Shown here: positions 11,527-25,262 of the stretch, piece after piece
Layout of the letters: every line of letters starts with the position of its first letter
How positions within the stretch are numbered: the first letter of the stretch is position 1
Source: Saururus chinensis
Lineage: Eukaryota; Streptophyta; Magnoliopsida; Piperales; Saururaceae
Assembly (NCBI GenBank): GCA_035235625.1
Contig: CP141140.1
Span: 4,015,330 to 4,079,329, forward strand
Direction: 5' to 3'
Length of the DNA stretch: 64,000 nt
Program-made: the position numbers and the translations under genes
The notes under the pieces: model-generated
Databases searched by the model: none
Told to the model about the DNA's origin: nothing
What the model saw: only the letters and a program-made list of their open reading frames with translations

Positions 11527-13322
11527 TTGGATCAATGCGGGAAGAGACAACGACACTTTGGCATGTCATAAAGTGACGATCGCTTGTTGCTTTTCTGCAC
11601 CTTTTGTTATTCTATTATACTATTATTCCTTGTAGTACTGTACACAAAGGAGTTAGTATATGATGTGAAAAATGCGTCTACTTTGTACATGGAACAGTTT
11701 TACTCCAATGGGAACTACCCTTTTCAAGCTAACGAAATGTTTGCCATTGCATTCCTTTTGTCTTGCAGAGGGATTACTGTTCAAGTACACTGCATGCCCC
11801 TTTTGTGTACTTATAAAGAATACGGAAGATCATCATCTACCTTGTATACTTGGATTACAGGCGTACAACAGATGTTTGCTGAAACTCAAACAGTGGCAAG
11901 ATGGGTTATCTATGTTACATCAGGAACCCATGTGCTCCCGTGTTCTTAGCGAAACAAATCAACAAAAATCCCTTCGAAGTTCTTGTCTGCTTCTTAATTT
12001 TCAAAGGAAGCAGTTATTGTGGTCTCAAAGTTAGTGGAGAATTTAGTAACCTGATTCTTAGCCAGATATTATCTTGTTCATTGTCTCACCATAATCCTTT
12101 ACATGCATTTTAACAAAGACTTCGACCTATACGTGGGGCCTATGGGTCAAAATCTAACTCTTCTGCCTCTAGGACCTAATTGGAGCCATGTTCTGTTGTT
12201 CTGTTTGTCTATGTCACGGCAAGAAAGAAACTGTTTTAACTATTGTGGATAGAAATGGCCACTAACGTGGGATAATGTCTTAACTCTATGTCAATATTTG
12301 GTTTCTTTTTGCCAAGAATGTCAGTATTAGATTTCCATTTATCGATTTGAATCCAATTTACCAAAGCTTAGAAATATTAGACGACGGCGATGTGGGGGCT
12401 TATTAATTTCAAAAGTTTTCAAGAAAAGCTGTGCAAACAAGGTCAAAAGAACTAAAAAGCAAACTAGGAGTGGGACCTTGGATCTTTCTGATAACCTCTG
12501 ACTACGGCCATTGTTTTCAGCCATTCATAATTCCACACCTAATCAAATTTCTTTTTGCACTGGGGATGGGGACATCTAAGTTGCAAATTTACATCAGTTT
12601 CAAGTAGAAGTTTCATGCTTTTCCTATCCTCAAGTGCCACTCGATGTCATTGTAATAACTATTAAAACTGGATTAAAATAGAGTTCTATTGAGCACTGGA
12701 TATTTAAATGTAAACTTCTTTTGAATAGACTGGTCTCCGTGATCCTTGACTTCTCCACTCAAGCAAGCATGAGGAGCTGGATTTTGAAATGATGAGATAC
12801 TTTTCAATTTTTGTTCGATAGTGCCATGGAAAGGTGTGTTCAAAAGATAACCCACTTGAGATTTTTTTGCTTGGCCATGACATCTCAATGTCCCTTAAAC
12901 ATGTCCCTGAAGTAAACAAAAGCTCACTATGAAAAGAAGAAGAAAAAAATTAATCTCCTACAACCAATATGATCCGATGCCAATATGAGGACCCCTTCCA
13001 TCTTAAATTGCTAAGATGGAAAGGGCCACATTTTGGAATGGGACCAAAATGGTTGTTAGGCCTCCGTTTATAAGGGAAACCATTTTTCATTCCCACATGG
13101 GCCCACTTACGTGGGTCTATTGTGGGGCCCACTTGAGGTCAAGAAAAAAAAAAAAAAGGAGCCAAGCCTTTGCCAAGCTTTTGTTAAAAAATGAAGAATT
13201 TTTTAATGTTTTATTTTTAATATTCTACTCTTATAATGCCTAGGTAAATTTTATTTTATTAAAGAATATAATATTTGAGATCAATAACACATATATTAAT
13301 ACATATTAACAGTAATAACATG

Positions 13323-13324
<2 letters not shown>

Positions 13325-13388
<64 letters not shown>
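13325..13388. repeat. (TA)n microsatellite
   Basis: About 30 uninterrupted TA dinucleotides, which are likely to vary in length between individuals. Confidence 0.97.
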
Positions 13389-13392
<4 letters not shown>

Positions 13393-15959
13393 CGTAGATA
13401 AATGACTCATATTAATTTTTTATATTGAGTTTATTATTAAAGTAAAATATGAAAAACGCAACATGCCAAAAAATAATTTGGTAAGAAGAAAACTGTGTTA
13501 AAGCCCGTGCGGGAAGAAGGAAAGTAAAAAGAATGTGGGGTTGGGAAAGAAAGAAATGGAAGAAGGGTGGGTCTTTTGCTGGACTTAAAAAGCCTATTTT
13601 CTGGTCTCAGGACTTGGGGTAGTTTGGGTGGAAGCGTGAAAGGAATCGGCACACTCCTCAAAACACATGCTTTTGTCCTTGAGTTGAGCGCAGGTCGTCC
13701 GGGTTTTAGGGATGTCACCATGTCTTATTTATGACTTGACTTTTTAGTCTCTGTGAACTCCAAGATTTTTGAGTGATAAAGATGTAGTCTGTGCCAACCT
13801 TAACACCCAATTACACTTTAAGTAGGCAGCCAGCTCTACCACCTTCACTCGTCTCCCTTTTCTTCCATCCTCTCGACCCCACTCCCCCTCCCACTGTCAG
13901 TAATCACCATTCAAAACCCTAAACAATCAAATTTTAACAAAAAAATGCAGATGACTGGCACAAATAGAGTTGAACTACAAGAAATCAAGTTTTCTATTTC
14001 CTTATAAAGGACATTAGGGATCCTGACGTTGGGAGGGGGGTACTCGACCTTAGTGATCGAGTTTACCTTAGCCCGAAATATCTTAACCAGGTGGAATAAT
14101 CCCAATGCCCTCAACTTTGTTATCTTCTATTAATAGGAGCCTTTAGTCATGAAAATTGATAGCGTACATACTAACATTAGTTAATTTTATAATACACTAA
14201 CTTACATACACGGGCATGTATATTATCGATCATGAGAATCGACCACTCCCCTTAATTAATAAAGGAAATCCGCCATAATGCTTCCAATATTTTGATGTAC
14301 TTATCGCCACTTTCTAATTCATTATATGGATTTGTTGAATTGGACACCATTTGCAAATTGTAACGTCAAAGTTGAACGGCACACCCTACTTACCAAGAGT
14401 ATGAGAAAGGGAAAAGAAGAAAAAGAGAATGGGAAATGATAATAAAGGGAAAGGAATAGAAGAGGAGTAAGAAGAAGGAGATAGGGGCGAGTACAAAGAA
14501 AGAAAGAAAGGTAAGTTGATATAAATATACGGCCCCTCGACACCGCATACGCTTGGGATGATGCATCTGAATCTGATTTGGGGGAGTCCGTAGATTTCCT
14601 TACATGATCTCCTCCAGCCCCATGCTGCGGTCCGTCCGTCTACGTCCCTCCCTCATCGCGCAGCAGCCAATCAGCGGACTCCACCCAAGCATGGAAGGGA
14701 GATGCGCATTCGTCCCGGGGACTGTTGTATGACATGGGCGACATGGCACGTGGAAACTGTTGCCAAGCGAGTCAGTCGCCCCGAGTACCTTTGAAGGAAT
14801 AAAAAGGCATTTTTGTGGGGCCCTGCTGAACCCTTCCTAATTTTATAACATCAAATCTCAGGTGGGGTCCGCATTCGGAGGTTAGGTGGGGTGGCATCAA
14901 ACCTTTCCTGCAATTATCCACTTAAATTTGAAAAACCGATTAGGGGGAGGAGACACACGTACGGGGGCGGAGGTTTGGGCAATTCTTCGGCATAGGCGAA
15001 ATGGGTCGGGCGGTGTGAGGTATGGTTGGGCTTTTGCCGTTGTGCCCTTGTGGGCCAGAACGGTGGGTGGACAGCCGCAGAAGAACAAGTGGGCATCAAT
15101 CTCATTGGGTGGGGTTTAGGAAGGGATTAGGTTTAGGGTTATGATTGCAAATTTTTATTTTTAGCAAACGATATAGACTCTGATTGTTAGTGGGTACATG
15201 CGCGTCAACGTGTGAGTCCAGGCATTTTCATTGTAGGGCAAATGGGTTTGGGCTAACTGCCCGTCTTTTCAATAAATTGAAAAATCTGATTGCTCACAGT
15301 GCAAAAATAAAGCTGAATTACTACTTAGAGAGCAAGCACATATTATTATTAATAAGAGAGATGAGAAGAGAAACCAAAACCAAAATCAAAATAGTAGAGG
15401 AAGGATTGAGAAGAGACTGATGGAGACAAGGAAAGGGGGGGTTGAGATTGGTCCAAGATCGTAACGACAATGAGATACATGGGAAATGGGGTGCAGACGG
15501 GGTTGTAGGCAGCGTAGTCATAGGCACGTGGACATCACATGAATCAGTTGGAAAGAAGAAGATTTCGGTACTAAACTGACAAAGCTGCTACCGCAGCTGC
15601 ATTCATTCATCACAAGAGAAACACGACTCCTTGACCCCGCCCCTCCCCCCCCCAACTCTCCTCCTCTGCCGTACGCATTGCGATATGACGCACTCCTCCT
15701 CTTTATATTCAATTTTCCTTGCTTTCCTAATTTCTAATTGCCATTTAAAATCCACATTTTAGGGTCATTAAACATACGCTATAAGTATTTACTTAACAAG
15801 GACTGCCATGCACTGAGCCACCCAGTACTGACGCGGATTTCGGAAATCAGTTGTCCGCCAACATAAAGCGCAATATCATTACATATGGCCCATTTAACCT
15901 CCCAGGTTGATATTGCTCACTTCTCCTAAGCCCATCGGGTAATAAATCGACATGGGTTT

Positions 15960-16534
15960 TGACGCAGACGAATAATAATATGGAGACAAATAATCTTTTA
16001 ATTTTTGGAATTTCGGTTACAAACACAAGTCGAGAAATCAAACACAAGTCGAGAAATCAAACACAAGTCGAGAAATCAGTCCAAGCAGGTTTTTGTAATT
16101 TCACTCCGCAGAGTTAAGGAACAAAACCCTCGAGAAAATTTTTTACACTAAGCTACAACTTTTTAAAACAACAACAAATGACTAACGCATGTTACCACTA
16201 ACTATTTATACTAATGATTTTATTTTTACATAATTTGAACTAACAGAGCTTCTAATTGGAGAAACCTCGTCTGTAGTTTTACTACTGTACAAATGTCCAG
16301 CTGAAGATAACAATTAATAGATTTAATGACCTCATTATTTAAACTGTAATGACATAATTGCCCTTTACATCATATGAGTAATTACCCCATTTACCAACGG
16401 TTCTTAACACCTCGCGTTAGTGATTACCGGAAATACCCTCTTCTATTTCAGTTCTGCCACCAGTGTTCGATTAAATGCCCCAACCAATTCCTCATTTTCA
16501 TACTGAATTCTCAGACTGAATTGAAACTCTCGCA
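15960..16534 (-). repeat. 3' LTR of the Ty3/gypsy element
   Basis: Matches 24731-25262 along its full length. It starts TGACGCAGAC on the plus strand and ends CGCA. It is longer than its partner mainly because a 19-bp unit (AAACACAAGTCGAGAAATC) is present three times at 16021-16077 but once in the other LTR. A purine-rich tract, AACAGGAGGAATTGA on the minus strand, abuts its inner edge. Confidence 0.93.
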
Positions 16535-19500
16535 TCAATTCCTCCTGTTTCACTTGAAGCACGTCCTCTAGATTATTTCAAACATCAAGAATCTCCGTTT
16601 CTTCATCATGATAGAGGCTTAGATCCCTCACGTTGAATATATTTTAAATTTGTAATCCAGGAGGTAAATTTATAGAATAAGCATTGGTACCAAATTTTTT
16701 TAACACTCGACATGGCCCAACCTTCTTAACTTGAAGTTTACCCTATTGACAAACTGACATCCTATCTTTACTCAGATGAACCATAACAAGATCTCCCTCC
16801 TTGAAATTTACCTCTTTTCTGTGTATGTCAGCATTAGTTTAATATTGTTCATTGGACTTCAATATGCTGTCTCGAACTGTTGCATGCAACTGAACAAATT
16901 GTTCAACAGTGTGAATTGCTGAAGTAGATTCTCCATTCTTCTTAGCACCAGTAACAATATCCAAAGGGTGATGGGGAACAAATCCATACACAATTTGAAA
17001 GGGAGCCAGACAAGTGGTACGATTTATAGTGGAATTGTATGCAAATTCTGCTTGAAAAATAGTCGAATCCCATTGTTTTGGAGTGTCACCTATTATACAC
17101 CTCAATAAGCTACCTAAGCTCCTATTTGTGACCACAGTATGGCCATCAGTTTGTGGATGGCATGTACTACTATATTGTTAAGTAGTTCCAATTCTTGACC
17201 ATAAAGTCTGCCAAAAATTGCTCAAGAACCGACTGTCTCGATCATAAGTTGATTGTCAAAGGAACTCCATGTAGTCTAATTATTTCTTTCACAAATAATC
17301 TAGCCACATAGACAACATTTGTATTTTTTTACATGGTACAAAATGTGCTTGCTTGGAAAATCGATCCACTATAACATATATAGAGTCATATCCTTTCTGC
17401 GTTTTTGGAAAACCTAAAATGAAGTCCATGCTGAGATCTTCCCATGGTCTTTTAGGCACTGGTAAGGGAGTGTATAATCCTGCATTAGTTGCTCCACCTT
17501 TGTATTGCTGGCACACAAAGCATTGCCGCACTACCTTTTGAGCATCCTTTGATAGATGTGGCCAATAATACCTAGCCTTAACCAAGGCTAAGGTTTTATC
17601 CCTTCCCACATGACCAGAAAGACCGCCACCATGTAATTCTTTAATCAACAATATTCTTAAAGAGCAAGCTGGCACACATAAGAGATGACCTTTATAAAGA
17701 AATCCATTGTATGACATAAAACCATCTTGTGGTTGCTGAGTCTACATACATTGCTGCCACCTGCCCTGAAAAGCTTTATCCTCCTGGTAAAGCTCCTTGA
17801 TTTCTTCAAATCCAAAACAGGGACTAGACAAAACATGAACAAGAATAACTCTACGGCTAAGAGCATCAACAACTTTATTAAGTTTCCTTGACTTGTGGCG
17901 TATTACAAATGTATAGTCCTGTAAATCGCCCACCCATCTTGCGAGCAAATTATCCAACTTAGACTGAGTGTGCAAGTGTTTTAAAGAATCATGATCTATG
18001 TTTAATATGAATTCTTTAAAAACCAAATAGTGACGCCAATGTTCTAAAGTCTGAACCAGAGCATATAACTCTAGTTCATAAGCAGACTACCTCTGTCTAG
18101 TTTCATTTAATTTCTGGCTATAAAATGCTACAAGACGACTTTCATGTGTTAGTACAACACCAATACCATGTATAGAAGCATCACAGTTGACCTTAAACAC
18201 TTTTGTAAAATCAGGTAAAGCCAATGTAGGATCTGTGGTGAGTTTGTTTTTTAAAACTTCAAAACTCTGTTGTTGACTAGCATGTCACTGAAACTGATTT
18301 TTTTTAAACATTCTGTAAGAGGTGGAGCTAAAGTATTGAACCCTTGAATAAATCTCCTGTAGAAGGTAGCAAGTCCAAGAAAACTTTGAACTTCAATAGT
18401 GTTTTTAGGACCTGCCCAGCTAAGAATAGCATCAATCTTGCTTTTGTCAACCTTAAGACCTTCTCGACTCACCACATAGCCTAAAAACACTAACTCTTCA
18501 GTCATGAATACACTTTTTTTCAAATTAACAAACAAACAATTTTCTTGTAACAACTGAAATACTGCTTTTAAATGTTGCAAATGCTGATTTTCTTCAGGAC
18601 TGTAGATGAGTATGTCATCAAAATAAACGACAACACACTTACCTATTAGTGGTTTCAGAACCTGGGTCATGAATCTCATAAAAGTACTAGGTGCATTGGT
18701 TAAACCGAATGGCATAACAAGCCATTCATACAAACCATCTTTTGTTTTAAAGGCAATCTTCCACTCATCACCTAACTGCATTCTAATATGGTGGTAACCT
18801 GATCTTAATCCACTTTTGAAAAAATCTGAGCCCCTGCAAGTAAGTCCAACATATCTTCCAATCTCAGAATTGGAAACCTGTACTTAACAGTTATCTTATT
18901 TATTGCCCTTGAGTCCACGCACATCCTCCAAGAGCCATCTATTTTTGGAACCAAGAGAGTGGGAACGGCTATTGGACTAAGGCTCTCTCGAATTAAACCT
19001 CTTTGGAGAAGGTCCTGAATTTATTTCTGCAGCTCATTATGTTCAGTTGGACTCATTCTGTAATGGGGCAAATGAAGAAGAGTAGCTCCGGAATGAGATC
19101 AATTTTATGTTGGATATTCCTCAAAAGAGGTAGTGCCAAGGGTTTGTCATCATTAACTAAACCATGGAACTGATGTAATAATGTCTGAACACCTGTATGT
19201 AAAGCAACAACACTGTCTTTGGCCAAATGTAATACTTTTCTGTTAGCTAAAATTATAGCTACCATTTCTTTCCTCAAATCAGTAGACAAGTTGCACACAA
19301 TAGACAAAACATGCTTATCTTTCTTGTTCTTTGTCTTATGGTAACCAATCTTGATATCTTAGCTAGTTTTTCATTGTTTAGTTCCTTAGGTTTGTTTAAT
19401 TGTACTATAGATTCATTTTTCAAAGATGAAGATATACTTGACTATGGATGTAGAATAATGGTCTTTCCACTGAATTCAAATCGAATTGTATTCTCATGTC

Positions 19501-20560
19501 CATCATAAAGGATACATATACCATATTGCCAAGGCCTACCGAATAGCAAATGACATATAGTCATATCTAGAACATCACACAATATCTCTATTTTATAGGT
19601 CTTTCCAATGCTAAAAGGTACCAGACACTGTGATTTAACATGTACTTCACCCACTTCTTTGATCCATCCAATTATATAGGGGTGAGGATGAGGAGTAACT
19701 GGCAACTTCAACTTGTCAATAACAGTTTTAGAAATTAGGTTCTCTGTACAACCACCATCCACTATTACTTTGCATTTCAATTCTTTCAATGTACCCACTG
19801 TTACAAATAAACTATGCATCTGTAAATGTTCACTGACTTTTGGGGCTAACAGAATTTTCCTTACCACCAACATTCTCTCACATTTATTGTCCTTGTCAGA
19901 GATATCATCACCATAGACTTCTTCACAACAATCTTCAATTTCACTGTCATCACTAATTTCTTCGTACAACTATTTTTGTTGAGAAATCATAGCCCTGTTG
20001 GACCTAGCATTAGTTTCTCCAGTTCGCAGTGGGCATTCTAAAGAATAATGATCAGGTTGTTTGCATTTCCAGTAAGTATTAGGCTTAGGTTTTGCATATT
20101 TATTTTTTTCATTAGCTGGTATTGAAAATGTTGGTTTACTACTCAGATTTTCTTTTCTTTTAGCTTTATGTTCAGTACCAGGTGTATCAACCATTTTGCT
20201 CCTCTATTAACTTGTTCCTTCTCCTGACAATCGATTATACTGAGATGTTCTTATTTTATTTTGTTTCATCAAGTTTTCATTTCTCAATGCTGACTGGATT
20301 GCTTCATTTACAGATCCTATAGATTTAATTGCCAGTTTCACCTGCAAATCATGCCGAAGACCTCCAACAAATCTTTGCACTCTTTGTGTCTGACAGCCTA
20401 TGATATTCCTCAACATATTCCGAAACAGAACTTGAATTCTGTTTACAATTTTGTAGTTATTGAAATAGTGATTGCTCAAAGTCAATAGGTAGATACATAT
20501 CTTTCAATAGCCTTTTCATCCTAGGCCAGGAATTAATCTTATGTTTACCTCGAGTGACTT

Positions 20561-23500
20561 TGTCACGCCCCGGCGATGCCTGACCCGAGCCGAACCCGGT
20601 CCAGGGGCCGGTCAAGCGCGCGGGGGCGACGAAGTGAAAATTGAGAAATGTTCTAGCGGAAGACTTAACCCTAACCACGGGCGATTAACAGCAACACGGA
20701 GTGCGCACAATCCTTTGAGCAAGAGTAAATAAAAGGGAAGAAAAAGGTGTTGCTTATCACAAGGTAAACAACAATCTCAAACCCACAACTTAGTTAAGTA
20801 AAGCCCACACCAGCTCAAAATAAGTCATAATCATCACAACTGTAGTATATGACATAAATCCAAAACAAGAACCCTACACAAAGGTTCGAACATAAAGCAT
20901 GAAAGAAACGATGATAAGTCACTCAACAATCTCCATCATCACACCCAAGCTACCTCTGACCTTTCCTCAAAGAGGCAATCCTGTCCGTCTGCGTGTCGCA
21001 CCACGCAGCCCCAAATCAAAACACAAAAGAGGGGTGAGTTTTAACACTCAGCAATGGTTTTTAATATCACTGTCAACGTAGAAAATACGATAGCTTAGAA
21101 ATGAGATCGTTCAGATCAAAGATTTACATGGTGCATCACTTTCTGATCACACATTCATATCACCTAACACTGCATCATAATGCATAATTCAACCTGCATG
21201 GATGTATCTCTAGCATACATATTCCCACATGCATTCACATGACGTACCAATCCCGCATGGATGTATCTCTAACATACATATTCCCACATGCATAATATCA
21301 TCACAACCTGTATGGATGTATCTCTAACATATATATCCCACATGCATAATATCATCACAATCTGCATGGATGTATCTCTAACATACATATTTCCACATGC
21401 ATTTTATCATCAAAGTCAACATGCATGGATGTATCTCTAACATACATATTCCACATGCATAACATCAAAATCAACATGCATGGATGTATCTCTAACATAC
21501 ATATTCCCACATGCATAATAGCATCACAACCTGCATGGATGTATCTCTAACATACATATTCCACATGCATTTTATCATCAAAGTCAACATGCATGGATGT
21601 ATCTCTAACATACATATTCCACATGCATAACATCAAAATCAACATGCATGGATGTATCTCTAACATACATATTCCCACATGCATAATATCATCACAATCC
21701 ACCTCCATCAAGGAGTAATCACATATTAACGTCACACAGACGGGAGCATATACAACGCCACGAAGGCGTGTCATGGTCCAAAATTCTACACAAGAATTCA
21801 AGAAAGATCGGGGTTGTCAATCCCTAATAATGCTCGCCCTGGACGATCTTGGCCAAGGATGTCCCATTCTCACACAGAGAATCTAGAGCAGGGGTGTTCG
21901 CCCAGGGACATCTCCTGCGGAGGGAAGAGCCCGAGTTCTTACATAGAGAACCCTAGAACACGTGGTAGTGGGGTGCATACGGCATACCACACTGGATTCT
22001 CAGGGTCCAGATGACACACATAATAACATTCTCACATATCCGCAAGACAAGTACACAACTCGTCCCCACATCATTCCATTAAACAAGACTCAACCCGGGG
22101 AGTGCACTCGTTCCATACAGGAACTCCAAATCGTTCCACACAGGAACTTCAAATCGTTCCACACAGGAACTTCAAATCAAAATATGTCCTTTCGGACCAA
22201 TCAACTTGCGATTAATCCACGACCGATAAACCCGGCACACAATTCCATCACATTGCATCCAATCGGTCAAATTCGATTAATCACGATGAAGCCTCAATTG
22301 GAAATCCATTTTCATGATGCGTGCAGCATGGAACATGCGTGGGCAAAGCATACATAAATCCTAATCATGATAAGTGCTCTCACCAGCCCCTAATGCATCA
22401 TTCATAATCATGATATTAAGCTTCAACATCATCATTTAACCCCCACATGTGTGTGTGTAACTAGTAGAAGCCTTTCACATAATGCATATCAACATGCTTC
22501 ACTACCACACTACACATGTGAATTTCTATCTAAACATGAATTCCAGCGGAAATCATAGTAGAAGAATCGTTGAAATCATAGTTAAATTCAAAACTCAACC
22601 ACAAAGGCTAAACGCATATAACATCACTCATTTCATCATTGAGTCATGACATTCACCAACATTCACACACCATTAATCACAATTTATCATGACAAATCAG
22701 TCCAACAATGATTGTAGTCCTACTGAAAATATATGCTTAACTAAAGGGAAACAACCATTCATAATTTCAAGATAACGATTCCAACATCATGCCACAAAGC
22801 ATGTCATTCCACCATCTCTAAGCATATATCTCAACTCCATAAACTCAATAGCATGCATTTCCAGTAGCCTAACATAGCTTAAAACACTCCACATTCATAT
22901 AAAATTGGCAAGCTAAAGTGGAATCATCAAAATAGACATCATACACACAACACACAATTTCCTGTGTAGCCGATCAATCGCCCTTCAGGCCGTTCGATTG
23001 GTTACACGCAAAAATTTTAAATTTTTAGTTCAGCCGATCGATCGCCATGCAAGGCCGATTGATCGCCAACACGGCAGAACAGTCATCTTCTTCCTTTCGC
23101 AAATCCAAACCGAAACACCATAGATAACACTTCAAATCCACATCTAACACCCTAATCATCATCAAAAGTCCTCCTTGACTTCTAGAATATCAAACCAAAC
23201 CATAATAATGCAAAACCCTAAGAAATCGGGATTAAATAATTCCATTTTCTAATCTTACCATTAACACACTAAATCAAGCAAACCATTTCGAAATAATCCA
23301 AAAATGAAGAGTTTTACCATGGATAAACAGAGATTTCGAAGACCCATTACCTCAGCACTTGATTAAGCTCGGATTGAAGAGTCACCCTTCTTGAAATCCT
23401 TGAAAACACAATGAGTTTGAATTAAACTCTAATAGAAATCGATTTACCCAAGAAATCCCTAATTAAACCTTAGATCTAGGGCTTGTTGGTAGTAAAAATC

Positions 23501-24166
23501 GAATTTTGAATGTTAGGGTTTGTAGTAAAACACAAATCAGTAACTTTTGATGGTCAAAAACGAATTGAATCAAGGGGAAAATGGTAGATTTGAAAGAAAT
23601 TAAGAGAAAAGCCATGAATTAGTGCTTAATTAGAGCAAACTTACCTTAATCGGCTTCTAATTCGGGCCTAAGTGGGGATTAGGCCAGCCCTCCTTCCTTA
23701 GCCTATTCCCAAAAATGGAAATGGCTCAGGTTTGCCCTTTTATAGTAAGGGTTGGGGTAGGCATAGGTAAGTTTTGTGGTGTAAATATCAAAAGTAGGCT
23801 AAAAGTGGGTATTTTGCAAATTTAAGCACATTTTAAGCCTAATAAAATTCTGAAAATTTTTGTGGGACTTTAAGTATATGTCTAGGTTTATTTAACAGAA
23901 AAATAAAAATTTCGACGGTGGGGCCCACAGGGGTCCCGCCAAAACCCTAATTTTTGGGAAAATGGTAAAAATTCCGAAAAATCTCAAAAATTCACATTTG
24001 GTTTAAAATCACTCAAAACCACTAATATTGAAGTTAATTTTGGTTAAAACTATCACAAACACTATTTATTTACGAAATCACCGAATAAGATCAGAAAACG
24101 TGTAAATCTCACGATAACCCATAATTAAAGAAAACCAAAACCGGTTCAAAGATGAGGGTCCTTACA
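20561..24166 (+). mobile_element. Solo LTR, family A, 3.6 kb, inserted in the Ty3 element
   Basis: The segment runs from TGTCACGCCCCGG to GGGTCCTTACA. It is flanked by the perfect 5-bp duplication GACTT (20556-20560 and 24167-24171). TG...CA ends, a 5-bp duplication and no internal domains mark a solo LTR left by recombination between the two LTRs of a large element. A length of 3.6 kb fits long-LTR Ty3 lineages such as Tekay/Del, but the lineage cannot be fixed without internal domains. A second, partial copy on the other strand lies at 61520-61923. Inside is a 60-bp-class tandem array (21190-21700). Strand is assigned by analogy with family B ends and is uncertain. Confidence 0.9.
21190..21700. 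repeat. Nine-unit tandem array with a 168-bp higher-order period
   Basis: Nine copies of a unit of about 52-60 bases containing GCATGGATGTATCTCTAACA, each followed by CATACATATT and CCACATGCAT. A block of three units recurs with an offset of 168 bases: GCATTTTATC begins at 21399 and again at 21567, with matching sequence after it. This shows that the array grew by copying whole trimers. Confidence 0.9.
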
Positions 24167-24716
24167 GACTTTGTCTTGCTGCAAGTGATTCCATCATGCT
24201 GATGCACAACTTTTCAACTTACAAGCTACCACTCTGCATTTCATATCTTCATCTACATCGAGATAGTAAAAATAGTTATATATTTCTGACAGCCAGTCTA
24301 AAAAACTATTCGATGTCCAAATGGCCATTAAAAATGGCTAACTCAATTTTAGGTTTAAATCGAAGTTGAAACTGATTCGCACTTGGCTGATTTACTAGCT
24401 GAGGTTGAATTACCTCATCTTCTTCACCTAATGATGAATCAAGTTGTGAACCAGATCCATGTGGTACTCGAGCTCAAGGCTGTGCTTGTTCCATGAATCT
24501 AGGGATTGGATCCACATTTCTCAGAGGATCTCTTACTTGATTCACAATCGCCATCATGATCGAATTCAAGCTTCTATTCATTGTTTCCATTTGTGTGGCT
24601 ATCAATTGCATTGATTGTTGCATCTACTATTGAATCAACAAAATATTAGCCATGGAAGGGACACTGGAAGTACCTTTAGTCCGATCCTTTGCTACCATCA
24701 AAGACCAACAAAATAG

Positions 24717-24728
24717 CTCTGATACCAA
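24717..24728 (-). other. Primer-binding site, initiator tRNA-Met type
   Basis: On the minus strand TGGTATCAGAGC lies two bases inside the 5' LTR edge. It is complementary to the 3' end of plant initiator methionine tRNA, the primer used by most plant Ty3 and many Ty1 elements. Confidence 0.93.
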
Positions 24729-24730
24729 AT

Positions 24731-25262
24731 TGACGCAGACGAACAATATGGAGACAAACAATCTCTTTATTTCTGGAATTTCAGTTACAAACACAAGTCG
24801 AGAAATCGGCCCAAGTAGATTTCTGCAACTTCACTCCGCAGAGTCACGAAACAAAACCCTCGAGAAAAATTCTCACACAGGCTACAACTTTTCAAAACAA
24901 CAACAACTGACTAACGTCTGTTACCACTAACTATTTATACTAATGATTTTGTTTTTACACAATTTGAACTGACGGAGCTTCTAATTGAAGAAACGTCGTC
25001 TGTAGTTTTATTATTGTTCAAATGTCCAGCTGAAGACGACAATTAATAGATTTAACGACCTCATCGTTTAAACTATAATGACAGAATCTCCCTTTACATC
25101 ATACGAGTATTACCTGATTTACCAACAATTCTTAACACTTCGCATTAGTGATTATCGGAAATACCCTCTTCTGTTTTAGTTCTGCCACTAGTGTTTGATT
25201 AAATCCCCCAACCAATTCCTCATTTTCATATTGAATTCTCAGACTGAATTGAAACTCCTGCA
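24731..25262 (-). repeat. 5' LTR of the Ty3/gypsy element
   Basis: Partner of 15960-16534. No perfect 5-bp target duplication is seen directly at the element ends. GGTTT occurs next to the left end (15955-15959) and three bases beyond the right end (25266-25270), which may be a blurred duplication. Confidence 0.93.

Larger units (their letters stand above)
11391..15959. other. Gene-free region upstream of the ERF gene
   Basis: About 4.5 kb with no convincing coding region. It includes a short hairpin around 12994-13024 (CCTTCCATCTTA and its complement), an AT microsatellite at 13325-13388, and two GC-richer patches (about 14580-15110 and 15590-15690). Those patches could be regulatory DNA for the ERF gene or remnants of promoters. 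Overlapping frames at 11584-12034 were considered and not accepted as a gene. Confidence 0.4.
15960..25262 (-). mobile_element. Ty3/gypsy retrotransposon, chromovirus (Reina-like), broken
   Basis: An old LTR retrotransposon on the minus strand. Parts, read 5' to 3' on that strand: LTR (25262-24731), primer-binding site, gag region with a zinc-knuckle-like stretch near 20100, protease region (about 19970-19440), reverse transcriptase with the YFDD box (about 18900-18250), RNase H (about 18030-17740), integrase with an HHCC-type finger and catalytic core (about 17720-16840), purine tract, LTR (16534-15960). The order protease-RT-RNase H-integrase defines Ty3/gypsy. The RNase H and integrase wording is closest to Reina-type chromoviruses as I know them. 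It is clearly broken, with roughly ten or more interruptions, and is split by the solo LTR at 20561-24166. The two LTRs differ at about one base in ten by eye, which suggests an age of several million years. Confidence 0.93.

Noticed and set aside
11584-12034. Overlapping plus-strand frames of about 120 codons
   Set aside because: Two frames overlap with no domain likeness, no promoter and no splice support; neither is preferable. Left as intergenic.
13437-13721. Minus-strand frame, 94 codons
   Set aside because: Low-complexity Pro/Phe/Leu composition and no recognised motif; likely chance.
21190-21700. Regularly spaced repeats that look like a CRISPR array
   Set aside because: The genome is a plant, there are no cas genes, the spacers are themselves repeated and the array lies inside an LTR.
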